Source: an uncultured Clostridia bacterium
GTDB lineage: Bacteria; Bacillota; Clostridia; Christensenellales; CAG-917
Length of the DNA: 39,365 nt
Reading direction: 5' to 3'
Assembly (NCBI GenBank): GCA_944358385.1
Contig: CALVQW010000015.1
Coordinates: 1 to 39,365, forward strand
This document shows positions 30,917 through 39,365 of the stretch, piece by piece. The notes under the pieces were generated by a model. The model did not search any database. It was not told the DNA's origin and saw only the letters and a list, made by a program, of their open reading frames with translations. The position numbers and the translations under genes were made by a program. Within the stretch, counting starts at the first letter, position 1. Each line of letters begins with the position of its first letter.

Positions 30917-33334
30917 TCATTCCGGCAATTTGGCTGCTGCGGTGATGCCCGCCTTGTAGGTGAGTTTGCCCTTGGTGGTGCGGGTGTCCAGCCTGATATC
31001 CTCCGTGTTCACCCTGAAGGTCTCCCCTCCCGACACCACCGCGAGGTCGTAGGGCATCTTCACCGTGCCGATGTACACCACCTTGCCGCGGTCGAGTTCC
31101 ACTATCTTGACGCCTTTGAGGTAGCGGGACGCGGGATCTATCGTGGAGGCGATGACGCGCTTCACGTAGCCCGTATCCGTCATGACGATGATCTCGCCCT
31201 CGTCGTCGATCTGTCCGCCGAACGCGATGTCGTCGCCCTCGCCGAGCTTGACGCCGCGCACTCCCGCCGCCTTCCTGCCCTGCACCGGGATCTCCGTCAC
31301 GCGGTAGACAAGGCAAAGCCCCGCGGAAGTGACTTCCAACACGTTCATATCGTCGTCCACGTTCTCGACGTTGATGAGGCGGTCGCCCTCGGAGAGTATT
31401 ATCGCTCCGCCCGGCGCGCGCATGGAAGTAAAATCGTTCCAATCGCTGCGCTTCACCATGCCGCCGCGGGTGAAGAACACGAGTTCGCCCACGGGTGTGG
31501 AGGGGAAGAACATTATCTTCACCGCCTTTTCGTCGGGGTGCAGCTCGCGGTTGAACTGCGAGAGATTCATGCCCTTTTCCTTCCACTTGCGCTCGGCGAC
31601 GTCCGTGACGTCCAGCCGCGCGATGTTGCCGCGGTCGGTGAAGGCGTAGATCCATCCCTTATTGTTGACGGCGACGGCTTCCGCGATCAGTTCGCCTTTG
31701 ACGGCGGAGGCGTCCCTGACGAGAGCGGACCAATTCTTCTGCGACATGAATCTCAACGTCCCTTCCGTGGAACGCACCAGCACGCCGTCGCGGTAGCTCA
31801 CCGCCTCTTCCGCGGTGGGAAGCTCCACATTGTCGTCATCGCCGTCCAGGATGACGGAGACTCTTGCGGAGTTCATCGCCTTCTTTATGGCGAGGATCTC
31901 CTCCTTGATGACGTTATACTGCCTGCGCGGAGATGCGAGGATGGCACTGAGATGCGCTATCCTCTTTTCCAGCTCGGCAAGCTCCTCCTCAAGTTTGCCC
32001 ACTTCCAAATGCGTGAGGGCTTTGAGGCGCATATCCACGATCGCCTGCGCCTGATCTTCCGTGAGGTCGAACCGCTCGCGCAGGGCGAGTTTCGCCTTGG
32101 GAGTGGACTCGGAGGACTTGATGATCCTGATCACTTCGTCGATGTTGCGTATGGCGATGAGCAGCCCTCGGACTATCTCGGCGCGCTGCTTTGCGGCTTT
32201 GAGATCGAATGTCGTCCTGCGCACGATGACGTCGCGCTGATAGGCGACGTAATAGGTGAGGATGTCCTTCAGCCCCATCTGCTCAGGCTTGCCGCCAGCG
32301 ATGGCAACCATGTTGACGGAATAGCCGATCTCAAGATTGGTCTTTTTCATGAGGAAGGAGACGATCTTGCCCGCATCCGCTTCCCTTTTCAGCTTGATGA
32401 CGGCGCGCATGCCCGTCTTGTCCGACTCGTCCACGATCTCGCTTATGCCGCCGAGCAGTTCCTTATTTTCCTCGCGCAGCTTTGCGACGGATTTCAGCAC
32501 TTCGGCTTTGGACACCTGATAGGGCATCTCGGTGACGACGATGTTCTTCCTGCCGCCGTCGTCTTCGACGTGCAGTCTGGCGCGCAGTTTGAGCTTGCCC
32601 TTGCCCGTCTCGTAGATGCTCTCCATGCTGTCCACGGGGATGATGAACCCGCCCGTGGGGAAATCGGGACCGTGTATGACTTTGAGAAGTTCCGCCGTAG
32701 TGATCTTGGGGTTGTCGATGACGGCTACCACCGCGTCTATCGCCTCGCCCATATTGTGGGGCGGGATGTTGGTGGCAAGCCCGACCGCAATGCCGCTCGC
32801 TCCGTTGACGAGAAGGTTGGGGAACCTGCCGGGGAGCATGTTCGGCTCCTCCATGCTGTCATCGAAGTTGGGACTCCACGTCACGGTGTCCTTGTCAAGA
32901 TCCCTTAGAAGTTCGAGCGCGAGAGGACTCATCCTTGCCTCGGTGTACCTCATCGCGGCAGGAGGATCGCCGTCCGCGGAGCCGAAGTTGCCGTGTCCGT
33001 CGATGAGCTTCATGCGCATGGAGAAGGGCTGTGCCATCCTCACCATCGCGCCGTAGACGGAACTGTCGCCGTGGGGATGATATTTGCCCAGACAGTCACC
33101 CACTATACGCGCGGATTTCTTGTACGGCTTGTCGGGCGTCAGCCCCATCTCGTGCATGGCGTAAAGTATGCGTCTCTGCACGGGTTTCAGACCGTCCTCC
33201 ACGCGCGGAAGGGCGCGGTCGAGAATGACGTTCTCGGAGTAAGGCAGCATGCTGTTGTGCATGACGTCCTCGAATACCACGTCATACACCGCCGCCGTAT
33301 ATTGCAGATGTTCCTTCTTCTTGCTCTTAGCCAT
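30917..33334 (-). CDS. parC: Type IIA topoisomerase subunit A, ParC-like
   Basis: An 805-residue DNA-cleaving subunit. The catalytic Tyr is Y130 in [11 protein letters not shown]. The quinolone region reads [20 protein letters not shown]. The conserved Ser is present (S91), but the usual Asp/Glu four residues on is Gly (G95). The C-terminal beta-pinwheel lacks the GyrA box (QRRGGKG-type); its first blade reads [16 protein letters not shown] therefore call it ParC rather than GyrA, in keeping with the ParE-like partner eight bases upstream. Length and domain order (winged helix, tower, coiled coil, pinwheel) are complete. Decatenation of daughter chromosomes is the expected role. Confidence 0.8.
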   Translation of the reverse strand: MAKSKKKEHLQYTAAVYDVVFEDVMHNSMLPYSENVILDRALPRVEDGLKPVQRRILYAMHEMGLTPDKPYKKSARIVGDCLGKYHPHGDSSVYGAMVRMAQPFSMRMKLIDGHGNFGSADGDPPAAMRYTEARMSPLALELLRDLDKDTVTWSPNFDDSMEEPNMLPGRFPNLLVNGASGIAVGLATNIPPHNMGEAIDAVVAVIDNPKITTAELLKVIHGPDFPTGGFIIPVDSMESIYETGKGKLKLRARLHVEDDGGRKNIVVTEMPYQVSKAEVLKSVAKLREENKELLGGISEIVDESDKTGMRAVIKLKREADAGKIVSFLMKKTNLEIGYSVNMVAIAGGKPEQMGLKDILTYYVAYQRDVIVRRTTFDLKAAKQRAEIVRGLLIAIRNIDEVIRIIKSSESTPKAKLALRERFDLTEDQAQAIVDMRLKALTHLEVGKLEEELAELEKRIAHLSAILASPRRQYNVIKEEILAIKKAMNSARVSVILDGDDDNVELPTAEEAVSYRDGVLVRSTEGTLRFMSQKNWSALVRDASAVKGELIAEAVAVNNKGWIYAFTDRGNIARLDVTDVAERKWKEKGMNLSQFNRELHPDEKAVKIMFFPSTPVGELVFFTRGGMVKRSDWNDFTSMRAPGGAIILSEGDRLINVENVDDDMNVLEVTSAGLCLVYRVTEIPVQGRKAAGVRGVKLGEGDDIAFGGQIDDEGEIIVMTDTGYVKRVIASTIDPASRYLKGVKIVELDRGKVVYIGTVKMPYDLAVVSGGETFRVNTEDIRLDTRTTKGKLTYKAGITAAAKLPE

Positions 33335-33342
33335 TGCTGCCC

Positions 33343-35316
33343 TTATCCTTCGCTTTCATCGCTCACCGCGAAGTCGTCCACGCGGTTGAAGTCGGCGTAT
33401 TTGTAGATGTATTCCTTCCTCACGGTGCTGTCATCGCCCATGAGGATGCTGATGCGTTTGTCTGCCGCCGCCGCGTCCTCGATGGTGACGCGGGTGAGCG
33501 CGCGGTGAGCGGGATCCATCGTCGTGTCCCACAGTTGCTCCGGGTTCATCTCGCCAAGCCCTTTGAACCTTTGCAGCAACGCGCTCTTGCCCATCTCCTT
33601 CCTGCCCTCTTCGAGAGCGGCGTCGTCGTAGAAGTAGCGCACTTCGTCCTTCTTCTGCATCTTGTAAAGCGGGGGCATGCCGATGTAGACGTGTCCCTCC
33701 GTGATGAGCTGGCGCATATAGCGGAAAAAGAAGGTGAGCAGGAGTGCCCTGATGTGCGCGCCGTCCTGATCCGCATCCGCAAGGATGATCACCTTGTCGT
33801 ACTTGAGGTCCTCGATGTCGAAGTTCGGCTCTATGCCCGTGCCCAGCGCGCTGATGATGGTGGATATCTCCTCATTGGCGAGGATCTTCTCCAAAGGAGC
33901 TTTCTCCACATTGAGCGGCTTGCCTCTGAGGGGCAGGATGGCTTGGAAACTGCGGTCTCTCGCCTGCTTCGCGCTGCCGCCCGCGGAGTCGCCCTCCACG
34001 ATGAAAAGCTCGTTGACGGCGGCGTTCCTCCCCGTGCAGCTGCTCAGCTTGCCGATGAGGTTCGCGCCGTTGAGTTTGTTCTGCTGACGGGCGATGTCCT
34101 TGGCGCGCTTTGCCGCCTCTCTCGACCTCGCCGCTCCCATCGCTTTACCTACGATCTTCTCGGCTGCGGTCTTGAAACCTCTCATGCCGATCAGGGCTTC
34201 CAGCTTCTCGGCGACAAGGTTCTCCACCTTGCTCTTGACTTCGGGGTTGCCCAGCCTCCCCTTGGTCTGTCCCTCGAACTGCACGTTCTGCATCTTGACG
34301 GTGATCACCGCCACCATGCCCTCTCTGAAATCCTCGCCCAGCAGATTCGCCTGCTTCTCTTTCAGGATGTTGTTCTTCCTCGCAAAGTCGTTAAAGACCT
34401 TGGTCACCGCGGACTTGAACCCCACTTCGTGGGTGCCGCCCTCGGGAGTCGGGATGTTGTTGACGTAGGAATGTATGCTCTCGGAATAGCCGTCCGTGTG
34501 CTGCACCGCGACCGCCACCTCGAATCTGTCCTCTTTCGCCTCGACGTAGAGGGGCTTGTCGTAAAGCACGGTGCGCCCCTCATTGAGATATTGCACATAG
34601 TCCGCGATGCCGCCCTTGTAGCAGAACACGTCCCGCCTGAACGAGCCGCCGCCGAGAGGCAGACGGTTGTCCTGCACCACGATGGTCACGCCGCGGTTGA
34701 GATATGCCACCTCGCGCATGCGCTCCGTCACTTCGTCATACTTGAACTCCTCGTCCCCGAACACCCTTTCGTCGGGCTTGAAAGTGACCGTTGTGCCCTT
34801 CTCCTTGGTCTTGCCCACCAGAGAAAGCGGAGTCTTGACGACGCCGCTCTTGATCTTGCCGCCGATCTGCGGGGAATGGAACTCCGCACGGTAAAGGTTG
34901 CCGTCCCTCTTCACCTCGACGGTGAGCCACTCCGAAAGCGCGTTGGTGACGGACGCACCCACACCGTGCAAGCCGCCGGAATAGGCATACTGCCCGTTGT
35001 CGAACTTCGCCCCCGCGTGGAGCTGGGTGAACACCACTTCCACACCGCTGATCTTGAGCTTGGGATGTTTGTCGACGGGGATGCCGCGCCCGTTGTCGCT
35101 GACACGCGCGATGTTACCGTCCAAAAGCTCGATGGTCACCGTATCGCCGAAACCGTTGGCGACCTCGTCCACGCAGTTGTCGATGATCTCCCACAAGATG
35201 TGATGCATCCCCTTCGACCCCGTCGTGCCGATGTACATACCGGGACGCTTCCTCACCGCGTCCAGCCCTTCGAGAACGCGGATGTCGCTAGCCTTGTATG
35301 CGTTTTCCTGCGCCAT
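33343..35316 (-). CDS. parE: Type IIA topoisomerase subunit B, ParE-like
   Basis: A 657-residue ATPase subunit. GHKL motifs: [23 protein letters not shown] and [16 protein letters not shown]. The Toprim part shows [29 protein letters not shown] and [12 protein letters not shown]. Features favouring ParE are 'LWEIIDN', '[15 protein letters not shown]' and '[11 protein letters not shown]'; [12 protein letters not shown] is more GyrB-like, so the split is not absolute. The SD GGGAG lies 4-5 bases before ATG. The gene heads the operon parE-parC-DUF1846-CDF-phosphoesterase and has an extended -10 promoter. Confidence 0.85.
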   Translation of the reverse strand: MAQENAYKASDIRVLEGLDAVRKRPGMYIGTTGSKGMHHILWEIIDNCVDEVANGFGDTVTIELLDGNIARVSDNGRGIPVDKHPKLKISGVEVVFTQLHAGAKFDNGQYAYSGGLHGVGASVTNALSEWLTVEVKRDGNLYRAEFHSPQIGGKIKSGVVKTPLSLVGKTKEKGTTVTFKPDERVFGDEEFKYDEVTERMREVAYLNRGVTIVVQDNRLPLGGGSFRRDVFCYKGGIADYVQYLNEGRTVLYDKPLYVEAKEDRFEVAVAVQHTDGYSESIHSYVNNIPTPEGGTHEVGFKSAVTKVFNDFARKNNILKEKQANLLGEDFREGMVAVITVKMQNVQFEGQTKGRLGNPEVKSKVENLVAEKLEALIGMRGFKTAAEKIVGKAMGAARSREAAKRAKDIARQQNKLNGANLIGKLSSCTGRNAAVNELFIVEGDSAGGSAKQARDRSFQAILPLRGKPLNVEKAPLEKILANEEISTIISALGTGIEPNFDIEDLKYDKVIILADADQDGAHIRALLLTFFFRYMRQLITEGHVYIGMPPLYKMQKKDEVRYFYDDAALEEGRKEMGKSALLQRFKGLGEMNPEQLWDTTMDPAHRALTRVTIEDAAAADKRISILMGDDSTVRKEYIYKYADFNRVDDFAVSDESEG

Positions 35317-35389
35317 AAAACTCCCTGCCCCTCGCCGTCACGCACACACGCGTGCCGCGCGCAGGACATAAATATAGAATTATAAAGTG

Positions 35390-35398
35390 ATTATACCA
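35390..35398 (-). promoter_or_regulatory. Extended -10 promoter of the parE operon
   Basis: On the minus strand TGG directly precedes TATAAT (35395-35390), an extended -10. The -35 region is a weak TTTTTA at 17 bases. The leader is about 67 bases. Confidence 0.6.
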
Positions 35399-35545
35399 CA
35401 ACATCTTGCGATTAAAAAGCATTTTTTCACAACTTATCGACAAAATTGCGATGCAGCCATTACATCAGGAAGGGAGTATTATCCCCCGCGCGCTTGTGAG
35501 GAGTGATTTGAAACTCGGAGGCAATGCGTTGCTGTTGTAGGGGCA

Positions 35546-35766
35546 TAACGCACACTTTGATAGGGTGTGCTTGAACACGACGGATACTCGTTTGGAGAGA
35601 AATTAACGCACACTCATTCGGAGATGGTTTAACGCTCACTTTGAGCGAGCGTGCCTGAACACGATGTTTCTCTTTCGGAGACGTTCTAACGCACACTTAT
35701 TCGGAGAAGTTTAAGGTACACTCCGAGCGGGCGTTGAGCACGATTTCTCTCTTTCGGAGACGGAAC
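35546..35766. repeat. Composite 83-bp degenerate tandem repeat
   Basis: Long units begin at 35546, 35630 and 35712 (TAACGCACACTTTGA.. and relatives, with TGAACACGA and TTTCGGAGA inside). Between them are short units at 35604 and 35687 (TAACGCACACTCATTCGGAGA type). The alternation long-short-long-short-long has a period of 82-84 bases. Copies are clearly diverged. Confidence 0.7.
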
Positions 35767-35768
35767 TA

Positions 35769-35831
35769 CGCGCCGCAAAGCCAAACTTTCACCGCGGGCG
35801 TTTTGCGCCCGCGCTTGAAAGTCGCGGCGCG
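35769..35831. repeat. Three-part hairpin with bulges
   Basis: Nested inverted arms: CGCGCCGC (35769-35776)/GCGGCGCG (35824-35831), ACTTTCA (35785-35791)/TGAAAGT (35816-35822), and CGCGGGCG (35793-35800)/CGCCCGCG (35806-35813) around a 5-base loop. The only large bulge is 8 bases on the left side. It could fold as DNA or RNA; its function is unknown. Confidence 0.7.
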
Positions 35832-36205
35832 AATCTGCGACCTCGCAAGCTAGATGAACACTTAAATAGGGACGTAGCTCGTGCGCGTCGAGTCGCCCTC
35901 CTCGCCCCACGAGCGACGCTTACTCAATACCGGAATCCGCTTAGTTATGTGAGTGCGAGACTCAAACTTTTTTCAAGAGGCGGAAAGTAAGTACCGCATT
36001 TTGGGAGGAGAGTACTCTATTCCGAGTGGGGGAGGAGTCCCGTAGGGGAGGAGGGGGACTTTCACTCCCCTGTCAGAGTACGTCGGCTTATTTTACACTC
36101 TCCGAGTACGCCGTGAACTTTGAGCGGGCGCGCCCGAACCCGCCGCACACCCTGACAGAGCATCCCCGAACACGCCAACACTTCTTAGTCCCCTATAAAG
36201 CTATT

Positions 36206-36233
36206 CAAAAACGCCTCCCGCGGGGGAGGCGTT
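36206..36233 (-). terminator. Terminator of the alpha/beta hydrolase gene
   Basis: Minus-strand stem AACGCCTCCC/GGGAGGCGTT with a short loop, followed by TTTT, 23 bases past the stop. Confidence 0.88.
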
Positions 36234-36256
36234 GTCGGCAGGTGTCGCTCCGCGGC

Positions 36257-37186
36257 TTACTTCGCGGAGGCGGTCATCTTGTTGATGGCGGCAAGGAAGT
36301 CCGCATACACTTCCTCGCGGTTGATCTCGTTGAGGATCTCGTGTCGAGCATCGGAGTAGAGCTTGAGGGTGACGTCCTTGACGCCCAGAGAGGTGTACTG
36401 CTTGTAGAGCTTGTCCACCAGCTTGCCCGCGCCGCCGACGGGATCCAGCGCGCCGCTGAATATGGCGATGGGCTTATCCTTGTCTATGCCCGCGAGGTTC
36501 TCCGCCTTGTAGGACTCTTTGAGACCGTTGAAGAAGAACTTGAAGAAGGCGATGGACATCACGCCGCCGCACTGCTCGTCGAAGATGTATTTGCGCACCT
36601 GCTCCTTGTCACGAGAGAGCCAGGCATAATCCGTCTTGTCCTTCTTGAACTTGGCATTGTAGGAGCCGAAGCTGAGCGCGTTGAGCAGCTTGCCTTCCTT
36701 CTCGCCGCCGAGTATGGCATACTGCACGTTCGCCACCGCGCAGCCCACGCCGAGCAGCGCGCCCTTCATGCACGCCGAACCGCACAGGATCGCGCCGCAG
36801 GAGTCGTTGTCCATCTCTATGTATCTCTGCCCCAGCATGCTGCCGTAGCTGTGTCCGAAATAGACAACGGGCACTCCGAAACGCTCTTTGAGATGAGCGG
36901 TGATGGCGATCTCGTCACGGACGGTATCGTTGTAGATGTCGCCCTTGTGGTAGCCGTAGATGCCCTTCTTGCTCTGCTTGGTGCTGGTCATGCCGTGCGC
37001 GCGGTGGTCGTCGGCAAAGACGATGTAGCCGTTGGCGTTGAGGAACTGCGCGAACGCATCGTAACGTCTGGCGTGTTCCGCCATGCCGTGGGAGATCTGC
37101 ACCACGCCCTTGGGATTTTTCACATCGTTCCAAAGGTAGCATTGCAGGACTGTCTTGTCAAAACTTGCAAATTTTTCGGGTTTCAT
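36257..37186 (-). CDS. Alpha/beta hydrolase, lysophospholipase/monoacylglycerol lipase type
   Basis: A 309-residue cytosolic serine hydrolase. The nucleophile elbow is GHSYGS (S113), the oxyanion-side motif is SHGMAEHARRY (33-38), and the acid and base are D in SGALDPVG and H in DARHEIL. The HGMAEH/GHSYGS/D..H set is that of the 'hydrolase_4' (lysophospholipase-like) group, which removes acyl chains from glycerides or related esters. Substrate unknown. No signal peptide. The SD GAGGGG lies 6-7 bases before the start. It forms its own transcription unit, divergent from murG. Confidence 0.88.
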   Translation of the reverse strand: MKPEKFASFDKTVLQCYLWNDVKNPKGVVQISHGMAEHARRYDAFAQFLNANGYIVFADDHRAHGMTSTKQSKKGIYGYHKGDIYNDTVRDEIAITAHLKERFGVPVVYFGHSYGSMLGQRYIEMDNDSCGAILCGSACMKGALLGVGCAVANVQYAILGGEKEGKLLNALSFGSYNAKFKKDKTDYAWLSRDKEQVRKYIFDEQCGGVMSIAFFKFFFNGLKESYKAENLAGIDKDKPIAIFSGALDPVGGAGKLVDKLYKQYTSLGVKDVTLKLYSDARHEILNEINREEVYADFLAAINKMTASAK

Positions 37187-37222
37187 AATTTTCCCCTCGC
37201 GTGTGATCGTTGAACTTCAATA

Positions 37223-37251
37223 ATTCTAACACACCGCCGCGCGGAATGCAA
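37223..37251 (-). promoter_or_regulatory. Promoter of the alpha/beta hydrolase gene
   Basis: Minus strand TTGCAT (37251-37246), 17 bases, TAGAAT (37228-37223); leader about 30 bases. Confidence 0.7.
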
Positions 37252-37309
37252 ACTAAATTCGTTCCCGCGCATACTATGAAAACGCGGCGGCAGCCGCAAA
37301 GGAGGACGC

Positions 37310-38389
37310 ATGACCGAGATCCTGCTCACGGGCGGAGGCACGGGCGGACACATCTATCCCAACCTCGCCCTGCTGCCCGCCCTCGAAAGGCTGGGCATAG
37401 ACGCCGTGTACGGCGGCGGGGAGGGAGACACGGCGGAGTGCCGTGCGGCAAAGCTGGCGGGGCTGGATTACTTCGGCGTGCCTTGCGTGAAATTCGTCAG
37501 ATCCCTCTCCCCCAAAGCTCTCCTCCGCGACCTCGCCATCCCCCGCATCCTCTCGCGTGGCATCGCGGCGGCTGAGGAGGTCCTTAGCACGGTCTCCCCC
37601 GCCCTCGTGTTCTCAAAAGGCGGGTTCGCAGCCCTACCCTACGTCCTCGCCGCGGCAAAGAGCGGCATACCCGTCATTTGTCACGAATCCGACTCAACAG
37701 CGGGTTTATCCAACAGGATCGCGGCGATAAAAGGTGCTATCGCGCTCACTGCCTACCCCGGATCCCGCTTCGGAGAGTTCGTGGGCATGCCCGTAAGAGA
37801 GGAGCTTTTCTGCAAGGACGCCGCGGCGGCGAGAGCCTCCCTCGGCATACCTGTAAGCGAGCGCGTGCTGCTGGTGGCGGGCGGGAGCAGCGGAGCTAAA
37901 GCCGTCAATGACGCCGTATTTGCCCTGCTCCCCCACCTCAAACGCCGCTGCGTGGTCATACACCTCACGGGGCGGGGAAAGGCGGGAGACGCGCCGCCTG
38001 CGGACGAGAGGTATATCCCTCTCGAATACTCCGACGACATGGGCGCGCTGTATGCCGCGAGCGATGTCGTGCTTTCTCGTGCGGGGGCGACCGCCGTGGC
38101 GGAACTCGCAGCACTTGGCAAACGGGCGGTGTTCGTCCCGCTCCCCAAGGGCGTCTCGCGCGGGGATCAGATCCCCAATGCGAAACTTGCCGAAAGACAC
38201 GGCGGCAGGACGGTGCGGCAGGACGAACTTGCGACAAAGCTCTATCCCGTCCTCATGCAGGCGTTCGATGCCCCGCCCATGACGCGCATTTCCTCCGACG
38301 CCAACGGAAAAATTGCGTCCGTCATCCATGCTACAATACGGCGAGGTGTGAAATGCAAAGACAAAAAACCGTCGCCAAATGGCTTGTGA
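37310..38389 (+). CDS. murG: MurG, lipid II-forming N-acetylglucosaminyltransferase
   Basis: A 359-residue peripheral membrane glycosyltransferase that adds GlcNAc to lipid I in peptidoglycan synthesis. Motifs: GGGTGGHIYP (8-17), SKGGFAALPYVLAA, HESDSTAGLSNR, VAGGSSGAKAVND and the nucleotide-sugar stretch VLSRAGATAVAELAALGK. The SD AAAGGAGG lies 4 bases before ATG. A possible -10 (TACTAT, 37272) lacks a good -35. It stands outside any visible division/cell-wall cluster. Its 3' end overlaps the next gene by 37 bases, so the two are probably coupled. The C-terminal tail (RRGVKCKDKKPSPNGL) is longer and more basic than usual, perhaps only because of the overlap. Confidence 0.94.
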   Translation: MTEILLTGGGTGGHIYPNLALLPALERLGIDAVYGGGEGDTAECRAAKLAGLDYFGVPCVKFVRSLSPKALLRDLAIPRILSRGIAAAEEVLSTVSPALVFSKGGFAALPYVLAAAKSGIPVICHESDSTAGLSNRIAAIKGAIALTAYPGSRFGEFVGMPVREELFCKDAAAARASLGIPVSERVLLVAGGSSGAKAVNDAVFALLPHLKRRCVVIHLTGRGKAGDAPPADERYIPLEYSDDMGALYAASDVVLSRAGATAVAELAALGKRAVFVPLPKGVSRGDQIPNAKLAERHGGRTVRQDELATKLYPVLMQAFDAPPMTRISSDANGKIASVIHATIRRGVKCKDKKPSPNGL

Positions 38390-39365
38390 TCATTCTGCTC
38401 CTCACCGTCGCGGTGGGGGCGTACATAATGTATGACGCGCTCTACGTCACGGGCGGGAACACCGCGCAGGGAGACATAGCGGGAGAGGAGCTTCCCTCCC
38501 CCGACGACACCGCCCCTCCCTCTCCCGATCCTCCCGTCTACACCACCCTCCCCCGTCCCTCCGGGACATATGCGGGCATCACCGTCGCGCACGCGGGCGG
38601 CGAAGGCAACGAGAGGGTGCTGGACTGCGTGATGACGGGAGAGCGCACCCACCTTTTCTTCCTCTCCGATTCCGAAGGCTACGACTGCCGAGGAGAGGGG
38701 ATGTACGTCGCCGTGTTTTCCGCGGAAGAATTGTTGTCGGTGACGCGCTTTGCGGGCGCGGACGCGGTGTTCGGCGGGGCGAAACTCACGGCGGACGGAG
38801 TCGCCGCCGCAGTCTCGGAAGGCGAGGAAGGCAAGCTCTTCCTCTTCGACTCCGCGGGCGGTGTGAAGGCACAAGCCGCTCTCCCCGCCTTCTCCTCCGC
38901 GTTCATGCTGTTGGCATCCGGCAGGCTGAACATATTCGCGGAATGCGCGGACGGGCTGAATTTCATCGAGGTGCGGGAAGGTTTCCGTCCCGTCCTCTCT
39001 CCCTTCCGCCTGCCCTCCTCGGCGAGGGTGCGCGAAGGCTTCGCCATCGGGGACTCATTCACCCTTGCGGCAAGCGGAGAGGACGAGACTCTCATCCTCA
39101 CATTTTCGCAAAACAGCGGTTTTAAGTGTGCAAAAAGCTATCCTCAAACCGAGTTCCGGCAAATAGTACCCGTCGCGGGTGAGGACGGTGCGGCGTTCGT
39201 GATGCTCGCTGCCACGCACGACGGAGTTATGCTCGCCGTGCTTTCCGCGGAGGGAGGCGAGATCGCCGCGACGGTGCGGGAAGGCAGCCGGGATGCCGCC
39301 GTGTTCGGAGACGGAGTGTCCGTCACCCTTGTGCGGTCGGGGATCACCGAAACGTTTTGCAGACA
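38353..39365 (+). CDS. Membrane-anchored extracytoplasmic protein, unknown (3' end outside window)
   Basis: The frame is open from 38353 to the window edge, 337 codons. The start MQRQKTVAKWLVIILLLTVA is a signal anchor. A Pro-rich linker follows (SPDDTAPPSPDPPVY) and then a beta-rich region with repeated short strands such as RTHLFFLSDSEG, GKLFLFDSAGG and GDSFTLAASGEDE. The repeating 'v.l....g' strands suggest a propeller-like fold; I recognise no family. The ATG lies inside murG, 37 bases before its stop, with only a weak GAGGTG about 8 bases upstream. The coupling to murG suggests, but does not show, a role at the cell wall. Confidence 0.75.
   Translation, partial: MQRQKTVAKWLVIILLLTVAVGAYIMYDALYVTGGNTAQGDIAGEELPSPDDTAPPSPDPPVYTTLPRPSGTYAGITVAHAGGEGNERVLDCVMTGERTHLFFLSDSEGYDCRGEGMYVAVFSAEELLSVTRFAGADAVFGGAKLTADGVAAAVSEGEEGKLFLFDSAGGVKAQAALPAFSSAFMLLASGRLNIFAECADGLNFIEVREGFRPVLSPFRLPSSARVREGFAIGDSFTLAASGEDETLILTFSQNSGFKCAKSYPQTEFRQIVPVAGEDGAAFVMLAATHDGVMLAVLSAEGGEIAATVREGSRDAAVFGDGVSVTLVRSGITETFCR

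Larger units (their letters stand above)
35399..36209. other. Large gene-free stretch of degenerate repeats
   Basis: About 800 bases with no supported gene on either strand; the ORFs seen are short, without an SD, and translate repeats. It contains the composite 83-bp repeat, the three-part hairpin, G-rich stretches at 36000-36060 (GGGAGGAG, GGGGGAGGAG, GGGGAGGAGGGGG) and a weak later echo of the repeat at about 36117-36145. One DnaA-box-like TTATCGACA lies at 35434-35442. It looks like accumulated dispersed elements. Confidence 0.6.

Noticed and set aside
35434..35442. DnaA-box-like TTATCGACA near parE as a sign of oriC
   Set aside because: A single site with one mismatch, the topoisomerase pair is ParE/ParC-like, and no dnaA, dnaN or recF is nearby.
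35460..35910. Small minus-strand proteins in the repeat block
   Set aside because: Their sequence repeats with the DNA repeat period, there is no SD, and no recognisable domain.

Overview
The window looks like a piece of chromosome from a GC-rich, Gram-positive-type (monoderm) member of the Clostridia. The main reasons are the Bacillus/Clostridium gene chain yqfC-yqfD-phoH-(yqfF/pgpH)-ybeY-era-yqzL-recO, the sporulation-associated YqfC and YqfD, a parE-parC pair, a YwlE-type phosphatase, and sigma-A-like promoters with 17-18 base spacers. A Christensenellales-like lineage is a guess from the style of the proteins and is not proven. No phage, plasmid, CRISPR or insertion-sequence genes are visible. 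The unusual material lies in protein tails, missing domains and non-coding repeats.

Layout. 1-2100 (minus): an iron-uptake operon of a DtxR-like regulator, two FeoA proteins and FeoB (cut by the window edge). Its near-consensus promoter has an 18-bp palindrome beside the -35, and its long leader holds three copies of a 16-bp palindrome. 2100-2650: repeats and a tRNA-Leu(CAA) with terminator. 2811-6082 (plus): two tandem major-facilitator transporters with a promoter and a shared, probably bidirectional terminator. 6116-7552 (minus): an M28-like protein. 7886-10806 (minus): smpB-metY-metA, meaning trans-translation plus the acetylhomoserine route to homocysteine. 10911-11340: a 187-bp tandem repeat. 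11352-11862 (minus): secG with an unusual lipoprotein-type N-terminus. 11963-12439 (plus): a ferritin-like protein.

12744-22391 (minus): a tightly packed run of about 9.6 kb, with many stop/start overlaps, from yqfC through recO to a large lipoprotein, a Sua5-type enzyme and an arginine/tyrosine phosphatase. 22512-26661 (minus): pepF, a small membrane protein and dnaB. The DnaB carries a long acidic tail whose last residues copy the C-terminal tip of SSB. 26782-35395 (minus): parE-parC-DUF1846-CDF transporter-membrane phosphoesterase. 35317-36256: a 940-base gene-free stretch of degenerate repeats and a large hairpin. 36210-37251 (minus): an alpha/beta hydrolase. 37310-39365 (plus): murG overlapping an anchored extracytoplasmic protein cut by the window end.

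Functionally this is mostly housekeeping: iron import, methionine synthesis, ribosome rescue and maturation (SmpB, YbeY, Era), tRNA modification (Sua5), replication and topology (DnaB, ParE/ParC, RecO), c-di-AMP turnover (PgpH-like) and wall synthesis (MurG). The points most worth checking are the SSB-like tip on DnaB, the lipobox on SecG, the PgpH-like enzyme lacking its sensor domain, the DtxR-like regulator without recognisable metal ligands, and the repeat families.
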